Origin: an uncultured Megasphaera sp.
GTDB taxonomy: Bacteria; Bacillota; Negativicutes; Veillonellales; Megasphaeraceae
Assembly: GCA_937895695.1 (NCBI GenBank)
Contig: CALBLM010000192.1
Coordinates: 1-35,704, forward strand
Length of the DNA stretch: 35,704 nucleotides
Reading direction: 5' to 3'
Part shown: piece by piece, positions 6,941 to 15,363 of the stretch
Numbering within the stretch: the first letter of the stretch is position 1
How the letters are laid out: every line of letters starts with the position of its first letter
Notes under the pieces: generated by a model
Told to the model about the DNA's origin: nothing
What the model saw: the letters and a program-made list of their open reading frames with translations, nothing else
Databases searched by the model: none
Program-made: the position numbers and the translations under genes

Positions 6941-7784
6941 ACTGCTGACGCCGTATAAATTGTATCAAGCCAAGCTTTCGTGGTCGTCTATTGTGGGAGT
7001 GCAAATAGCAAAATACTCGTATATACAGCAATTTGATGAACATACTGCTGTGATTGCTGTACTCAATTCAGTTTGGATGAATCAGCTGTTTATCCATAAA
7101 AAAGATTTGATTGAAAAAATAAATCGATTTATTCACGAAGAATATATTCGAGATATACGATTGGTTCGCAGCGGCAAAAAGCCAGCAAAAATTATATATG
7201 AAAAATTGGATGGCGAAGAGGAAGCGTTGTTTCCAACGGAAGATCCGAAACAGATTTTATTATCAAAAGATGTAGTACAGAAAATTGTGCAAGATACAGC
7301 TCATTTGCCAGCGGCTCTGCAGGAACGAATCAGGCAGCTTCGTTTTATACAGGAAAAACGAAAATTAATGTATACGCAGGCTGGGCGAGGAACATGTCCG
7401 CATTGCGGTAGATTTTTGCAGCCTGGAGAGCATATTTGCTATTTATGCCAATTGGAAATCAGACAACAAAAGAAAAAACAGCTTCATGATGTATTAATCA
7501 AAATGCCGTGGCTAACGTGGGAAGAACTAATACAGCATGGCTATATTCCGTCACAAGAAAAACTGTATATGGAGTTATATAATGAAATTCGTCGTGATTG
7601 TATTTATCGGTATATCGAACGAATTCATTATGATTGTGATACGGCAGAAGATGATATGATGCTAGCATTGTTTGTAACTCGTAAAAATCCTACGGAAATG
7701 ACCGATTCGTTTATTCATAATTTAACCGAAAAATATAGGAGAAAAGCAAATGTATCTACACATCGGCGGCAACCAAATGATTGA
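6873..7784 (+). CDS. dciA: DciA-like (DUF721) protein with C-terminal zinc ribbon
   Basis: The protein is 303 residues. Residues about 13-105 match the DUF721/DciA fold (KLSWSSIVGVQIAKYS, then AVLNSVWMNQLFIHKKDLIEKIN), the ancestral helicase-operator protein that acts on DnaB. A second part contains CPHC at 175-178 and CYLC at 189-192, a four-cysteine zinc-ribbon knuckle, followed by a basic and tyrosine-rich tail that resembles nothing I know. Most DciA proteins have no such extension. The gene lies between recF and gyrB, the position of dciA in several phyla. The ORF starts at 6873 inside recF, but ATG 6909 (MAIPKILEEH) is an alternative. DciA identity is good; the role of the zinc part is unknown. 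Confidence 0.8.
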   Translation: MNERTHTLEKAGMAIPKILEEHKLLTPYKLYQAKLSWSSIVGVQIAKYSYIQQFDEHTAVIAVLNSVWMNQLFIHKKDLIEKINRFIHEEYIRDIRLVRSGKKPAKIIYEKLDGEEEALFPTEDPKQILLSKDVVQKIVQDTAHLPAALQERIRQLRFIQEKRKLMYTQAGRGTCPHCGRFLQPGEHICYLCQLEIRQQKKKQLHDVLIKMPWLTWEELIQHGYIPSQEKLYMELYNEIRRDCIYRYIERIHYDCDTAEDDMMLALFVTRKNPTEMTDSFIHNLTEKYRRKANVSTHRRQPND

Positions 7785-8025
7785 TATACGACAGATTGTA
7801 GCTATATTTAAAGCCCATCCGCGTAAAGCAAGCAAATCAAATCCGCTGCGACAGTATTACAAGCCTCTTCGGTATGTATCTGAACATAACGAAGGCCCTG
7901 TTCGCTGCTACGTTGTTACAGAAGAAAAAATTTATGCTACGCCTATTACAGTAGAAACACTGATAGAACGATATAAAAAATTGTTTGTAAGGTCCGGGTT
8001 TACCTTAGCGTCCTCTACAAAATAA
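7750..8025 (+). CDS. remB: RemB/YaaB-like extracellular matrix regulator (DUF370)
   Basis: A 91-residue protein starting MYLHIGGNQMIDIRQIVAIF, close to the Bacillus YaaB/RemB opening (MYIHLG...VVSTRDIVGIF). It then has a VVTEEKIYATPI strand and a basic end. RemB is a small DNA-binding regulator of matrix genes in Bacillus; the role here is unknown. AGGAG lies 8 bases before the ATG, and the start overlaps the end of dciA by 35 bases in another frame. The position between recF and gyrB is the same as in Bacillus, which supports the call. Confidence 0.85.
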   Translation: MYLHIGGNQMIDIRQIVAIFKAHPRKASKSNPLRQYYKPLRYVSEHNEGPVRCYVVTEEKIYATPITVETLIERYKKLFVRSGFTLASSTK

Positions 8026-8083
8026 TTAAAAAATGCGATATAATAAGATGTTGAATAGGAGTTCGAATAGGAGGAATTATTAC

Positions 8084-10006
8084 ATGTCGCAAGACAAACA
8101 TATAGATTATGGTGCAGAGCAGATTCAAGTACTGGAAGGGCTGGAAGCTGTTCGTAAACGTCCGGGGATGTATATTGGCAGCACATCTCTTCGCGGGTTG
8201 CATCACCTTGTATACGAAGTAGTAGATAATAGTATTGATGAAGCATTAGCCGGATATTGTACTCATATTGAAGTAACGATAGAAGAAGATAATAGCATTA
8301 CTGTTGTAGATAATGGCCGTGGCATTCCGGTTGCTATGCATAAAGTAGGAAAACCGGCAGTAGAAGTCGTATTAACCGTTCTTCATGCTGGCGGCAAGTT
8401 TGGCGGAGATGGCTATCCGATTTCCGGCGGGCTGCATGGCGTTGGGATTTCTGTAGTTAATGCCTTGAGTGTTTGGACTAAGGTAGAAGTTAAGCGAGAC
8501 GGTTATTTATGGAATATATCTTTTACACGAGGACGTACAGAACAACCGCTGAAAAAGGTTCGCCCATTAGAAGAAAATGAAGAAACAGGAACAAAAGTAA
8601 GCTTTAAACCGGACCATGAAATTTTCCCGGATACAGTATATGATTTCGATACGTTAAAAACGCGCCTTCGGGAATTAGCATTTTTGAATAAAGGTCTTCA
8701 TATTACACTGACAGATAAAAGAAATCAGGGAAAAAGCGAAGTATACTGCTATGAAGGCGGCTTAACATCGTTTGTCGAATTTTTAAATGAAAATAAACAA
8801 GCCATCAATCCTACGGTTGTATCCTTGGAAGGCGAAAAAAATCAAGTTCTTGTTGATATTGCAATGCAGTATAATGATGGATACAGCGAAAATATATTGA
8901 CATTTGTCAATGATATTTTTACAGAAGAAGGCGGTACGCATTTAAGTGGTTTCCGTTCTGGGTTGACTCGAACGATTAATGATTACGGCCGTTCTTCCGG
9001 CATTTTAAAAGATAATGAAGATAATTTATCCGGTGATGATGTTCGTGAAGGACTTACGGCTATTGTCAGTGTTAAAGTACGGGAACCGCAGTTTGAAGGT
9101 CAGACCAAAACTAAATTAGGCAACAGTGAAGTCAAAGGGATTGTCGACAATATTGTTTCTGATGGCTTAAAAGAATACTTAGAAGAACATCCGAGCGAAG
9201 CGAAAGCAATCATCAATAAAACGATTTCTGCATCTCGCGCGCGTCAGGCTGCCCGTCGTGCCCGTGAATTGACGCGTCGTAAGAATGCATTGGAAATTAG
9301 TAGTTTGCCTGGTAAATTGGCTGACTGCTCAGAAAAAAATTCCGCTATGACTGAAATCTATTTAGTCGAAGGGGATTCCGCTGGTGGTTCAGCAAAACAA
9401 GGGCGAGATCGTAAATTCCAGGCTATCTTGCCGTTGCGAGGAAAGATTATTAACGTTGAAAAAGCACGGTTGGATAAGATTTTAGCCAATGAAGAAATTC
9501 GTTCTATGATTACTGCCTTTGGTACAGGAATTGGCGAAGAATTTGATATTAATAAGCGTCGGTATGACAAAATCATTATTATGACCGATGCCGATGTAGA
9601 TGGTGCGCATATTCGTACGTTGTTGCTGACATTCTTCTATCGTTTTATGAAGCCGCTGATTACAGAAGGCCATGTATATATTGCACAGCCACCATTATAT
9701 CAAGTACGAAAAGGCAAACAGGTTTGGTATTATTTTTCAGATGAAGCTATGAATCAAAAGCTGGATGAATTGGGTCGAGACAGCAATACTGTCGTTGTTC
9801 AACGGTATAAAGGGCTTGGCGAAATGAATCCAGAACAGCTTTGGGAAACGACGATGGATCCGGAAAATCGAACGATGCTTCGCGTCCATTTGGAAGATGC
9901 TGCTGAAGCGGACCGCATTTTCTCTGTTCTAATGGGAGATAAGGTAGAACCGCGACGCAAATTTATTCAGGATAATGCGAAAAAGGTACGAAATTTGGAT
10001 TTGTAG
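8084..10006 (+). CDS. gyrB: DNA gyrase subunit B
   Basis: A 640-residue type IIA topoisomerase ATPase subunit. The GHKL ATPase region has VLEGLEAVRKRPGMYIG, EVVDNSIDEAL, DNGRGIPV and GGLHGVG. The TOPRIM region has EGDSAGG near residue 427 and DADVDGAHI near 502. The C-terminus has QRYKGLGEMNPEQLWETTM. The frame is open 17 codons upstream, but ATG 8084 (MSQDKHIDYG) is chosen because AGGAGG stands in front of it and homologues begin there. gyrA is not downstream, unlike in Bacillus. Confidence 0.98.
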   Translation: MSQDKHIDYGAEQIQVLEGLEAVRKRPGMYIGSTSLRGLHHLVYEVVDNSIDEALAGYCTHIEVTIEEDNSITVVDNGRGIPVAMHKVGKPAVEVVLTVLHAGGKFGGDGYPISGGLHGVGISVVNALSVWTKVEVKRDGYLWNISFTRGRTEQPLKKVRPLEENEETGTKVSFKPDHEIFPDTVYDFDTLKTRLRELAFLNKGLHITLTDKRNQGKSEVYCYEGGLTSFVEFLNENKQAINPTVVSLEGEKNQVLVDIAMQYNDGYSENILTFVNDIFTEEGGTHLSGFRSGLTRTINDYGRSSGILKDNEDNLSGDDVREGLTAIVSVKVREPQFEGQTKTKLGNSEVKGIVDNIVSDGLKEYLEEHPSEAKAIINKTISASRARQAARRARELTRRKNALEISSLPGKLADCSEKNSAMTEIYLVEGDSAGGSAKQGRDRKFQAILPLRGKIINVEKARLDKILANEEIRSMITAFGTGIGEEFDINKRRYDKIIIMTDADVDGAHIRTLLLTFFYRFMKPLITEGHVYIAQPPLYQVRKGKQVWYYFSDEAMNQKLDELGRDSNTVVVQRYKGLGEMNPEQLWETTMDPENRTMLRVHLEDAAEADRIFSVLMGDKVEPRRKFIQDNAKKVRNLDL

Positions 10007-10033
10007 AATATACGTGTACAGGAGGAACGTCTT

Positions 10034-10789
10034 ATGAAAGTTTGGCGTATATGTATGATAACCCTGTTGTGTTGCTTGAGTATACAAGCATGCAGTTTAG
10101 CAGCTGATACAACCAAAATGGATATGCAGTCCATCGATCCTTCTATACAAATGAAAAATTTAGAATCCTATTATATTACGTCAGGACGTACATATGATAA
10201 AATTGCAGCATTATTACAAAGTATTCCGGCTGATAAAACAGGATTAGTTGGAGACTATTATTTTCGTATTGACAAAAAAGTAACCAGTAAGTATTTTTAT
10301 CACGTTAACGCATATGATACAACGATGCATACCCTAAAAAGCAGCTATTTTGTGGCCAAAGACGAATCATGCGTATGGCGGCTTTATGGTGAAAAAGATG
10401 CAGAATTGATTTTTGGCAATACGGAATCAATGTTAAAAAAAACAGAAGTAGTTGTATATCCTAAACGAATTCCCCTGGGAAGTTATGGAATTATTCGAGT
10501 TCATGTACCGGGAATGATTCCTTATGATATTAAGGCAACTAGTTTGAATGCACATGTAGCAACGATTTCAGATAAAATGAATATCGCTCCAGCTGCGGTG
10601 GGAACAACCAGTATCGTTGTTGATATTAAAATAGGAAATGCTGAAAGAACATTTACGCGAGATATTGCCGTAGTCGATACAGCGGATACCCAGGAAGCTC
10701 ATCGGCGCAGCCCTAATGTAAGCGTAGGGATTGGTGTAGGATGGCATCATCACGGCGGTATTGGAATAGGTGTGGGGCCTTGGTGGTAA
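10034..10789 (+). CDS. Secreted protein of unknown function with Gly/His C-terminal tail
   Basis: A 251-residue protein not recognised as a named family. Residues 1-23 form a signal peptide (basic MKVWR, hydrophobic ITLLCCLSIQ, probable cleavage around SLA-A). A cysteine at 20 could also suggest a lipoprotein, but the residue two before it (Gln) fits the lipobox poorly. The body is polar with beta-strand character (VVVYPKRIPLGSYGIIRVHVPG) and could be an immunoglobulin-like or bacterial beta domain. The end is GIGVGWHHHGGIGIGVGPWW, a glycine/histidine-rich tail. It has AGGAGG 7 bases before the ATG and begins 27 bases after gyrB, with a terminator directly after it. Probably periplasmic or outer-membrane associated. 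Confidence 0.7.
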   Translation: MKVWRICMITLLCCLSIQACSLAADTTKMDMQSIDPSIQMKNLESYYITSGRTYDKIAALLQSIPADKTGLVGDYYFRIDKKVTSKYFYHVNAYDTTMHTLKSSYFVAKDESCVWRLYGEKDAELIFGNTESMLKKTEVVVYPKRIPLGSYGIIRVHVPGMIPYDIKATSLNAHVATISDKMNIAPAAVGTTSIVVDIKIGNAERTFTRDIAVVDTADTQEAHRRSPNVSVGIGVGWHHHGGIGIGVGPWW

Positions 10790-10805
10790 AGAATAATGTA
10801 CGTAC

Positions 10806-10836
10806 AACAGGCATGCTCTCGGCATGCCTGTTTTTT
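10806..10836 (+). terminator. Intrinsic terminator after the secreted protein gene
   Basis: Perfect 11-bp stem (AACAGGCATGC 10806-10816 with GCATGCCTGTT 10822-10832), 5-base loop, then a T run. It ends the gyrB-side transcription unit. Confidence 0.9.
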
Positions 10837-10848
10837 ATATGATAAAAC

Positions 10849-10877
10849 TTGTTATACCAGGTAAAACCATGTATAAT
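10849..10877 (+). promoter_or_regulatory. Sigma-A promoter for the CNNM/CorC-like gene
   Basis: TTGTTA (10849-10854), 17-base spacer, TATAAT (10872-10877). It lies about 50 bases before the gene at 10926 and just after the preceding terminator, so the gene has its own promoter. Confidence 0.75.
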
Positions 10878-10925
10878 AAATCCTAAAAAAGTATGGTTAT
10901 TGTATAAAAGGAGACGTGATTCGTT

Positions 10926-12287
10926 TTGGAATTTTCCCTAGGAAAACAATGTTTAGTAATTGTCTTGCTTATTCTTGGCAATGGTATTTTTTCTATGCTG
11001 GAAATGTCGATTGTTAGTTGCAGGCAGGCTCGGCTGGAAGCAATTGCCGAAGATGGAAATAAGTCTGCCGAAATTGTTCTAAAATTGCGGGAAAACCCAA
11101 ATAAAATGTTCTCTGCTGTTCAGTTTGGCATTACCTTATTAGGGCTGCTGACTGGTGTATATGGCGGTACAGAAATGGCCCAGCCTATGTCTAAGTATGT
11201 GGCCATGATACCGGGAATGGAACAATATGCCTATACCGTTAGTTTAACGACAATCGTAGCCATTGTTACTTATTTGAGTATTATCTTTGGTGAAATTGTG
11301 CCCAAGCGGATAGCCATTGATAATCCTGAAAAATTATCCTGTATGCTAGCACGGCCGATGCTGTATTTTTGCACCTTATGTACGCCGCTGATATGGGTTT
11401 TATCGGCGTCAACAGCATTAGTTACCAAAGTGATTGGCGTATCCAAGCCGGAAGTACATCCCGTAACAGAGGAAGAAATCAAACTGTTATTGGAGCAAGG
11501 GGCGGAATTAGGCGCGTTTGAAAAAGAAGAACCAGAATTAGTTGACCGTGTATTTCGTTTGGCTGATATGAATGTCAGTGATATTATGACCAATCGTACG
11601 CAAGTAGCTTGGATTGATTTAGAAGATAACGAAGATGTCATGATGAAAGAGATTATTTCTTGTAATCATGTACATTTGCCTGTAGGCCGTGGTTCATTAG
11701 ATGATTTTTTGGGCATGATAACGGTCAATGAAGTTTTTCAGAAGTATTATGAGGCCGTGCGGCAAGGAAAATCTGTACAGCTGCGCACATTGGTAGAAGA
11801 ATGTGTTAGTAAGCCTGTTTTTGTACCGGAATCGATGGATATTATTAAAGTAGTTTCCGTATTTCGGGAAGAAAGCGTTCATGAAGCGGCTGTTTTGGAT
11901 GAATATGGAAGTTTGACAGGCATATTGACGTTACATGATATATTAGAAGAATTAGTAGGTACGATGCCGTCAGGCGAAGAAGAAAAGAAAGAAAATGCCA
12001 ATCGTATTATTGAACGAGGACCGAATCAATGGCTGATGGAAGGATTACTAACGATAGAAGAATTTAAAGATTTCTTTAAAATTGAAGACGAACTTCCAGA
12101 TGAAGAAGAAGATTTATATAAAACATTAGCGGGATTCGTAACCTATGGTGTAGGGAGGATACCGAAAGAAACAGATACCTATACGTGGAAAGAATTTACT
12201 TTTGAAGTCATGGATATGGATAATCTGCGTGTAGATAAAATACTCGTAACACGTCATCCCATTGAAACGGAAATAGCAGAACAATAA
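10926..12287 (+). CDS. CNNM/CorC (TlyC, hemolysin-like) transmembrane CBS protein
   Basis: A 453-residue membrane protein. Residues 1-190 are the CNNM (DUF21) transmembrane domain with several hydrophobic helices (CLVIVLLILGNGIFSMLEM at the start) and the conserved IIFGEIVPKRIAI motif. A CBS pair (about 210-345) begins with VSDIMTNRTQVAWIDL and ends with LTLHDILEELVG. The C-terminus is a CorC/HlyC domain of about 90 residues. The family is linked to magnesium or cobalt efflux and is wrongly named hemolysin in older annotation. The start is TTG 10926 with AGGAG about 11 bases upstream. A bidirectional terminator follows. Confidence 0.9.
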   Translation: MEFSLGKQCLVIVLLILGNGIFSMLEMSIVSCRQARLEAIAEDGNKSAEIVLKLRENPNKMFSAVQFGITLLGLLTGVYGGTEMAQPMSKYVAMIPGMEQYAYTVSLTTIVAIVTYLSIIFGEIVPKRIAIDNPEKLSCMLARPMLYFCTLCTPLIWVLSASTALVTKVIGVSKPEVHPVTEEEIKLLLEQGAELGAFEKEEPELVDRVFRLADMNVSDIMTNRTQVAWIDLEDNEDVMMKEIISCNHVHLPVGRGSLDDFLGMITVNEVFQKYYEAVRQGKSVQLRTLVEECVSKPVFVPESMDIIKVVSVFREESVHEAAVLDEYGSLTGILTLHDILEELVGTMPSGEEEKKENANRIIERGPNQWLMEGLLTIEEFKDFFKIEDELPDEEEDLYKTLAGFVTYGVGRIPKETDTYTWKEFTFEVMDMDNLRVDKILVTRHPIETEIAEQ

Positions 12288-12291
12288 AAAT

Positions 12292-12324
12292 CATGCCGAA
12301 CCAAGAATTGCTTGGTTCGGCATG
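12292..12324. terminator. Bidirectional terminator between converging genes
   Basis: Perfect 14-bp inverted repeat (12292-12305 / 12311-12324, loop 5). The T-rich side lies on the minus strand (ATTTTTATT), so it mainly ends the gpsA-like transcript; the plus-strand gene converges on it from the left. Confidence 0.85.
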
Positions 12325-12338
12325 TATCGTATATAGCG

Positions 12339-13298
12339 TTATTCGGTTTTAGTCGTTCGTAAAAATAAACGACGCAATACGTCTTGTGGATTTTGATGTT
12401 GTTGAATAATCGCATAGACTGCCGCTGTAATAGGCAGTTCGATATGATGCTGGCTGGCGATATCCATAAGTGCTTCTGTGGTATAGACGCCTTCGGCTAA
12501 TTTATGAAACGGTTTTCCCAACATAAAATCTTCGCCAAAACGACGATTATTGCTGTGTGATGAAAATAACGTTGCTTCATAGTCGCCAAGATGGCTTAAT
12601 CCATATACAGTCATTTCATTACCGCCTAAGGCTTTAATGAGTACGGATAATTCATGCGTTCCCCGTGCCATCAGTGCGCCTTTCAGACTGGTTAGATGAG
12701 CACCATCCAGCATACCTGCAGCAATACCCATAACATTTTTTGCAGCCGCACCAATTTCAATGCCTAATAAATCCTGGCCGTAATAAAAGCGGATGAGCGG
12801 GCTAGTAAATATATCTACCAGTTTGTGTGTTAAAGTAGTGTCCTTAGAGGCCATGACCATACAATTTGGCATGCCCTTTATAAAATCCTGCACATGTCCT
12901 GGTCCTACCCAGACAGCTGTTTGTATATCTTGGCCAAGTTCTTCTTCTATAACCGTAGTCAATCGTTTGCCGCTTCCTATTTCTAAGCCTTTCATTGCCA
13001 AAACAATAGGCATAGTCATCGGAATAGCCAGTTCATGAAGTTGTTTGGCAAATGAACGGACTTGTTGGGCACTGATAGAAAGAATACATACATCAGCGGA
13101 AGTAATGGCTTTTTTTATGTCTGAAGTTAATGTAATAGAAGTTGGAAGTGTTACATATTCATTTTTTCGTGTGGCAATTAATTCTTTTATATGTTGTGAA
13201 CTGGCCCGTCCCCAAAGTGTTACAGTATATCCGATATGATCAGCGTACCAAGCATGAAACGCCCCCCAGCGGCCGCAGCCTAAAACGGTTATATTCAT
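12339..13298 (-). CDS. gpsA: GpsA-like NAD(P)-dependent glycerol-3-phosphate dehydrogenase, divergent
   Basis: A 319-residue dehydrogenase. It has a Rossmann GCGRWG loop at 7-12, the AMKGLEIG segment with Lys103, the EIGAAAKNVMGIAAGM motif with Lys187, and the substrate-side SNNRRFGEDFMLG. These fit GpsA, which makes sn-glycerol-3-phosphate for phospholipids. Two places differ from standard GpsA: the first glycine loop reads GCGRWGAFHAW instead of GAGSWGTALA, and the usual SGPSFA segment reads VGPGHVQDF. It could therefore be a second GpsA-like paralogue with a different substrate. ATG 13298 follows GGAG. The gene lies 88 bases downstream of the marR-like gene and may be cotranscribed with it. 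Confidence 0.8.
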   Translation of the reverse strand: MNITVLGCGRWGAFHAWYADHIGYTVTLWGRASSQHIKELIATRKNEYVTLPTSITLTSDIKKAITSADVCILSISAQQVRSFAKQLHELAIPMTMPIVLAMKGLEIGSGKRLTTVIEEELGQDIQTAVWVGPGHVQDFIKGMPNCMVMASKDTTLTHKLVDIFTSPLIRFYYGQDLLGIEIGAAAKNVMGIAAGMLDGAHLTSLKGALMARGTHELSVLIKALGGNEMTVYGLSHLGDYEATLFSSHSNNRRFGEDFMLGKPFHKLAEGVYTTEALMDIASQHHIELPITAAVYAIIQQHQNPQDVLRRLFLRTTKTE

Positions 13299-13386
13299 AA
13301 TGTCATCTCCTTTGTAGTTGATACGACTATATACAATAAAAATAACAACTAGTATACATTGTTTTTTAGGACTTGGTATACGCTGG

Positions 13387-13872
13387 TTATTTTGTTAATA
13401 GGTTTAAATATACTGTCAGTACGTGATAGAATGTGTCTAATTCTTCAACAGAACAGTGTTTGAGCAGTTCTGATGTTGTTGAGGTGATATCATTAATATC
13501 GAAAATTTTGTGAGCTTGAGATATATGTTTTCCCTTTTCTGTCACAAATAAAAGTAAATTTTTTTTATTATTTCCTTCTGTTTGTTTATAAATATATCCT
13601 GCTTTTTCGAGGGATTTTACGGCTTGTGATAATGCAGACGTTGTGCGGTTGCGCTGAGCAGCTAATTCTGTAATCGTAAGACCGGGATGTTCTTCAATGG
13701 TAGTTAAAATATGAGCTAACGGAGCAGTGAGATGATCACCAGTTCCATAATCTCTGGGAATCATCATATATTTATGATAATAATATACAAAGTCGTAGAG
13801 TTTTTCCGCCCTTTTGTCGAGTTTTCGAAATAAGATATCTATTGAATGAAGATCTTGTTCTAATGATTCCAT
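13387..13872 (-). CDS. MarR-family transcriptional regulator
   Basis: A 161-residue winged-helix protein. An N-terminal dimerisation helix is followed by ILTTIEEHPGLTITELAAQRNRTTSALSQAVKSLEKAGYIYKQ (about 75-117), the MarR recognition helix, and a wing with NKKNLLLFVTEKG. GGAGG stands before ATG 13872. It is divergent from the PatB-M20-YfcC unit across 291 bases, the usual layout for a local regulator. It probably binds the promoter-flanking dyad at 14059-14105. Its ligand is unknown; a substrate of the neighbouring enzymes is the natural guess. Confidence 0.88.
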   Translation of the reverse strand: MESLEQDLHSIDILFRKLDKRAEKLYDFVYYYHKYMMIPRDYGTGDHLTAPLAHILTTIEEHPGLTITELAAQRNRTTSALSQAVKSLEKAGYIYKQTEGNNKKNLLLFVTEKGKHISQAHKIFDINDITSTTSELLKHCSVEELDTFYHVLTVYLNLLTK

Positions 13873-14163
13873 ATATACGTCCTCCTTTAATAGCCTATTT
13901 ATATTATTATATCATATGTGCTGGACATACATATATAATAAAGCTAATTAACTATATATGTAAAAAAGTAAATATGATTAAAAATAATTTGCATCCCAAA
14001 TGATACTAAATAAATAAATAAATATAACAAATATTATTAAAATATAAAATAATATCAAAACGATTGACTAATAAATTATAAAATATTATAATCTAATCAA
14101 TCGTTGATATCAGCAATAAATTATACATTTAATAGTTAAGCTACTTAATAAAAGGAGGACATC
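13873..14163. other. Divergent intergenic region, marR-like / patB-like
   Basis: A very AT-rich 291-base stretch with no gene. Toward the right gene there is a consensus promoter (14064-14092) inside a 9-bp inverted repeat. Toward marR, TATAAT lies on the minus strand near 13904-13909, and TATGT/ACATA (13915-13919 / 13925-13929) is a possible small dyad. Nothing else is recognised. Confidence 0.6.
14059..14105 (+). promoter_or_regulatory. Sigma-A promoter flanked by an inverted repeat (probable MarR operator)
   Basis: TTGACT (14064-14069), 17-base spacer, TATAAT (14087-14092), a near-perfect housekeeping promoter for the unit starting at 14164. The arms AACGATTGA (14059-14067) and TCAATCGTT (14097-14105) are exact reverse complements. 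One overlaps the -35 element and the other the expected start site. A dimer bound to each arm, or bridging them, would block RNA polymerase. Promoter is clear; the operator role is inferred. Confidence 0.8.
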
Positions 14164-15351
14164 ATGACAACACAAGAATTTATCAAACAATATAGCGTAG
14201 AAAGACATGGTACCAATTCATTAAAATGGGATGATTTACAAGCTCGTTATGGAGAAACAGATCTTATTTCGATGTGGGTAGCAGACATGGAATTTAAAAC
14301 GAGTCACTATATTACAGATGCGATGAAAAAACGAATTGAACATGGTGTATTTGGATATTCGCGTATTGATGATGAATATTTCCAGGCTTTCTCCGATTGG
14401 ATGACGCGCCGTTTTGGATGGCCTATTGAAAAAGAATGGATTCGGTTTTCACCAGGTGTTGTGACGGCTTTGTACTGGATGGTAAATTGTTTTACAAAAC
14501 CGGGTGACTCCTGCATGATTTTAACTCCCGTTTATTATCCATTTCATAATGCGATTAAAAATACGGGACGAAAATTAGTTACTGTAGACTTAACCTATGA
14601 TCGTGGATACTTTACGATGAATTTTGAGGCCATTGAAAAAGCGATTATAGATAATAACGTTAAATTATTTATTCAATCTTCACCACATAATCCGGCAGGC
14701 CGCGTTTGGACAGAACAAGAATTAGATACGATTCTTTCTATTTGTCATCGTCATCATGTTCTTGTTATTAGCGATGAAATTCATCAGGATATCGTTACTG
14801 GCGACAAGAAACAAATTCCGGCGGCTATCGTTCATGGTGGAAAATACCTTGATAATTTAATCGTTTGCTCTGCGGCTTCTAAAACCTTCAATCTCGCGGG
14901 GGTATTGCATTCTCATATTATTATTCCGGATAAAACATTACGTGATATTTATGACGAATATGCAAAAACAGTGAATCAAATTGAAGTGAATATTATGGGC
15001 ATTGTGGCAACGCAAGCCGGATATGAACATGGTGAACCTTGGTTGGAACAGGTATTACAGGTAATACGTCAAAATTATGAATATGTAAAACATACATTGG
15101 CTGTCGGTGCACCGAAAATAACAGTTACATCGATGGAAGGAACCTATTTATGTATGCTTGATTTACGAGAATATGTATCAGAAGATGAAATTAAAGCATT
15201 TATTCAGGGAAAATGTCGATTGGCTGTTGATTATGGTGAATGGTTTGGTGAACACTATAAAGGGTTTGTTCGTTTGAATTTAGCAACTGATCCTAAATAT
15301 GTTCAAAAAGCCATGAATAATATTGTTAAGGCAGTTCAAGAACTAAAATAG
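14164..15351 (+). CDS. PatB/MalY-type PLP aminotransferase / C-S beta-lyase
   Basis: A 395-residue fold-type I PLP enzyme. Landmarks are SMWVADMEF (35-43), SSPHNPAGR with Asn176, SDEIH with Asp204, and CSAASKTFNLAG with the Schiff-base lysine at 240. This is the MalY/PatB group, which cleaves cystathionine and other cysteine S-conjugates to a thiol, pyruvate and ammonia. AGGAGG lies 7 bases before ATG 14164. It is the first gene of a three-gene unit with an M20 amidohydrolase (12 bases to its ATG) and a YfcC-like transporter, suggesting that imported acylated cysteine conjugates are deacylated and then cleaved. Family is firm; the substrate is inferred. Confidence 0.9.
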   Translation: MTTQEFIKQYSVERHGTNSLKWDDLQARYGETDLISMWVADMEFKTSHYITDAMKKRIEHGVFGYSRIDDEYFQAFSDWMTRRFGWPIEKEWIRFSPGVVTALYWMVNCFTKPGDSCMILTPVYYPFHNAIKNTGRKLVTVDLTYDRGYFTMNFEAIEKAIIDNNVKLFIQSSPHNPAGRVWTEQELDTILSICHRHHVLVISDEIHQDIVTGDKKQIPAAIVHGGKYLDNLIVCSAASKTFNLAGVLHSHIIIPDKTLRDIYDEYAKTVNQIEVNIMGIVATQAGYEHGEPWLEQVLQVIRQNYEYVKHTLAVGAPKITVTSMEGTYLCMLDLREYVSEDEIKAFIQGKCRLAVDYGEWFGEHYKGFVRLNLATDPKYVQKAMNNIVKAVQELK

Positions 15352-15363
15352 GCGGTGAAGACT

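Noticed and set aside
13915..13929. TATGT-GCTGG-ACATA as the MarR operator
   Set aside because: The arms are only 5 bases in a very AT-rich stretch, where such matches arise by chance. The 9-base dyad at 14059-14105 is much stronger.
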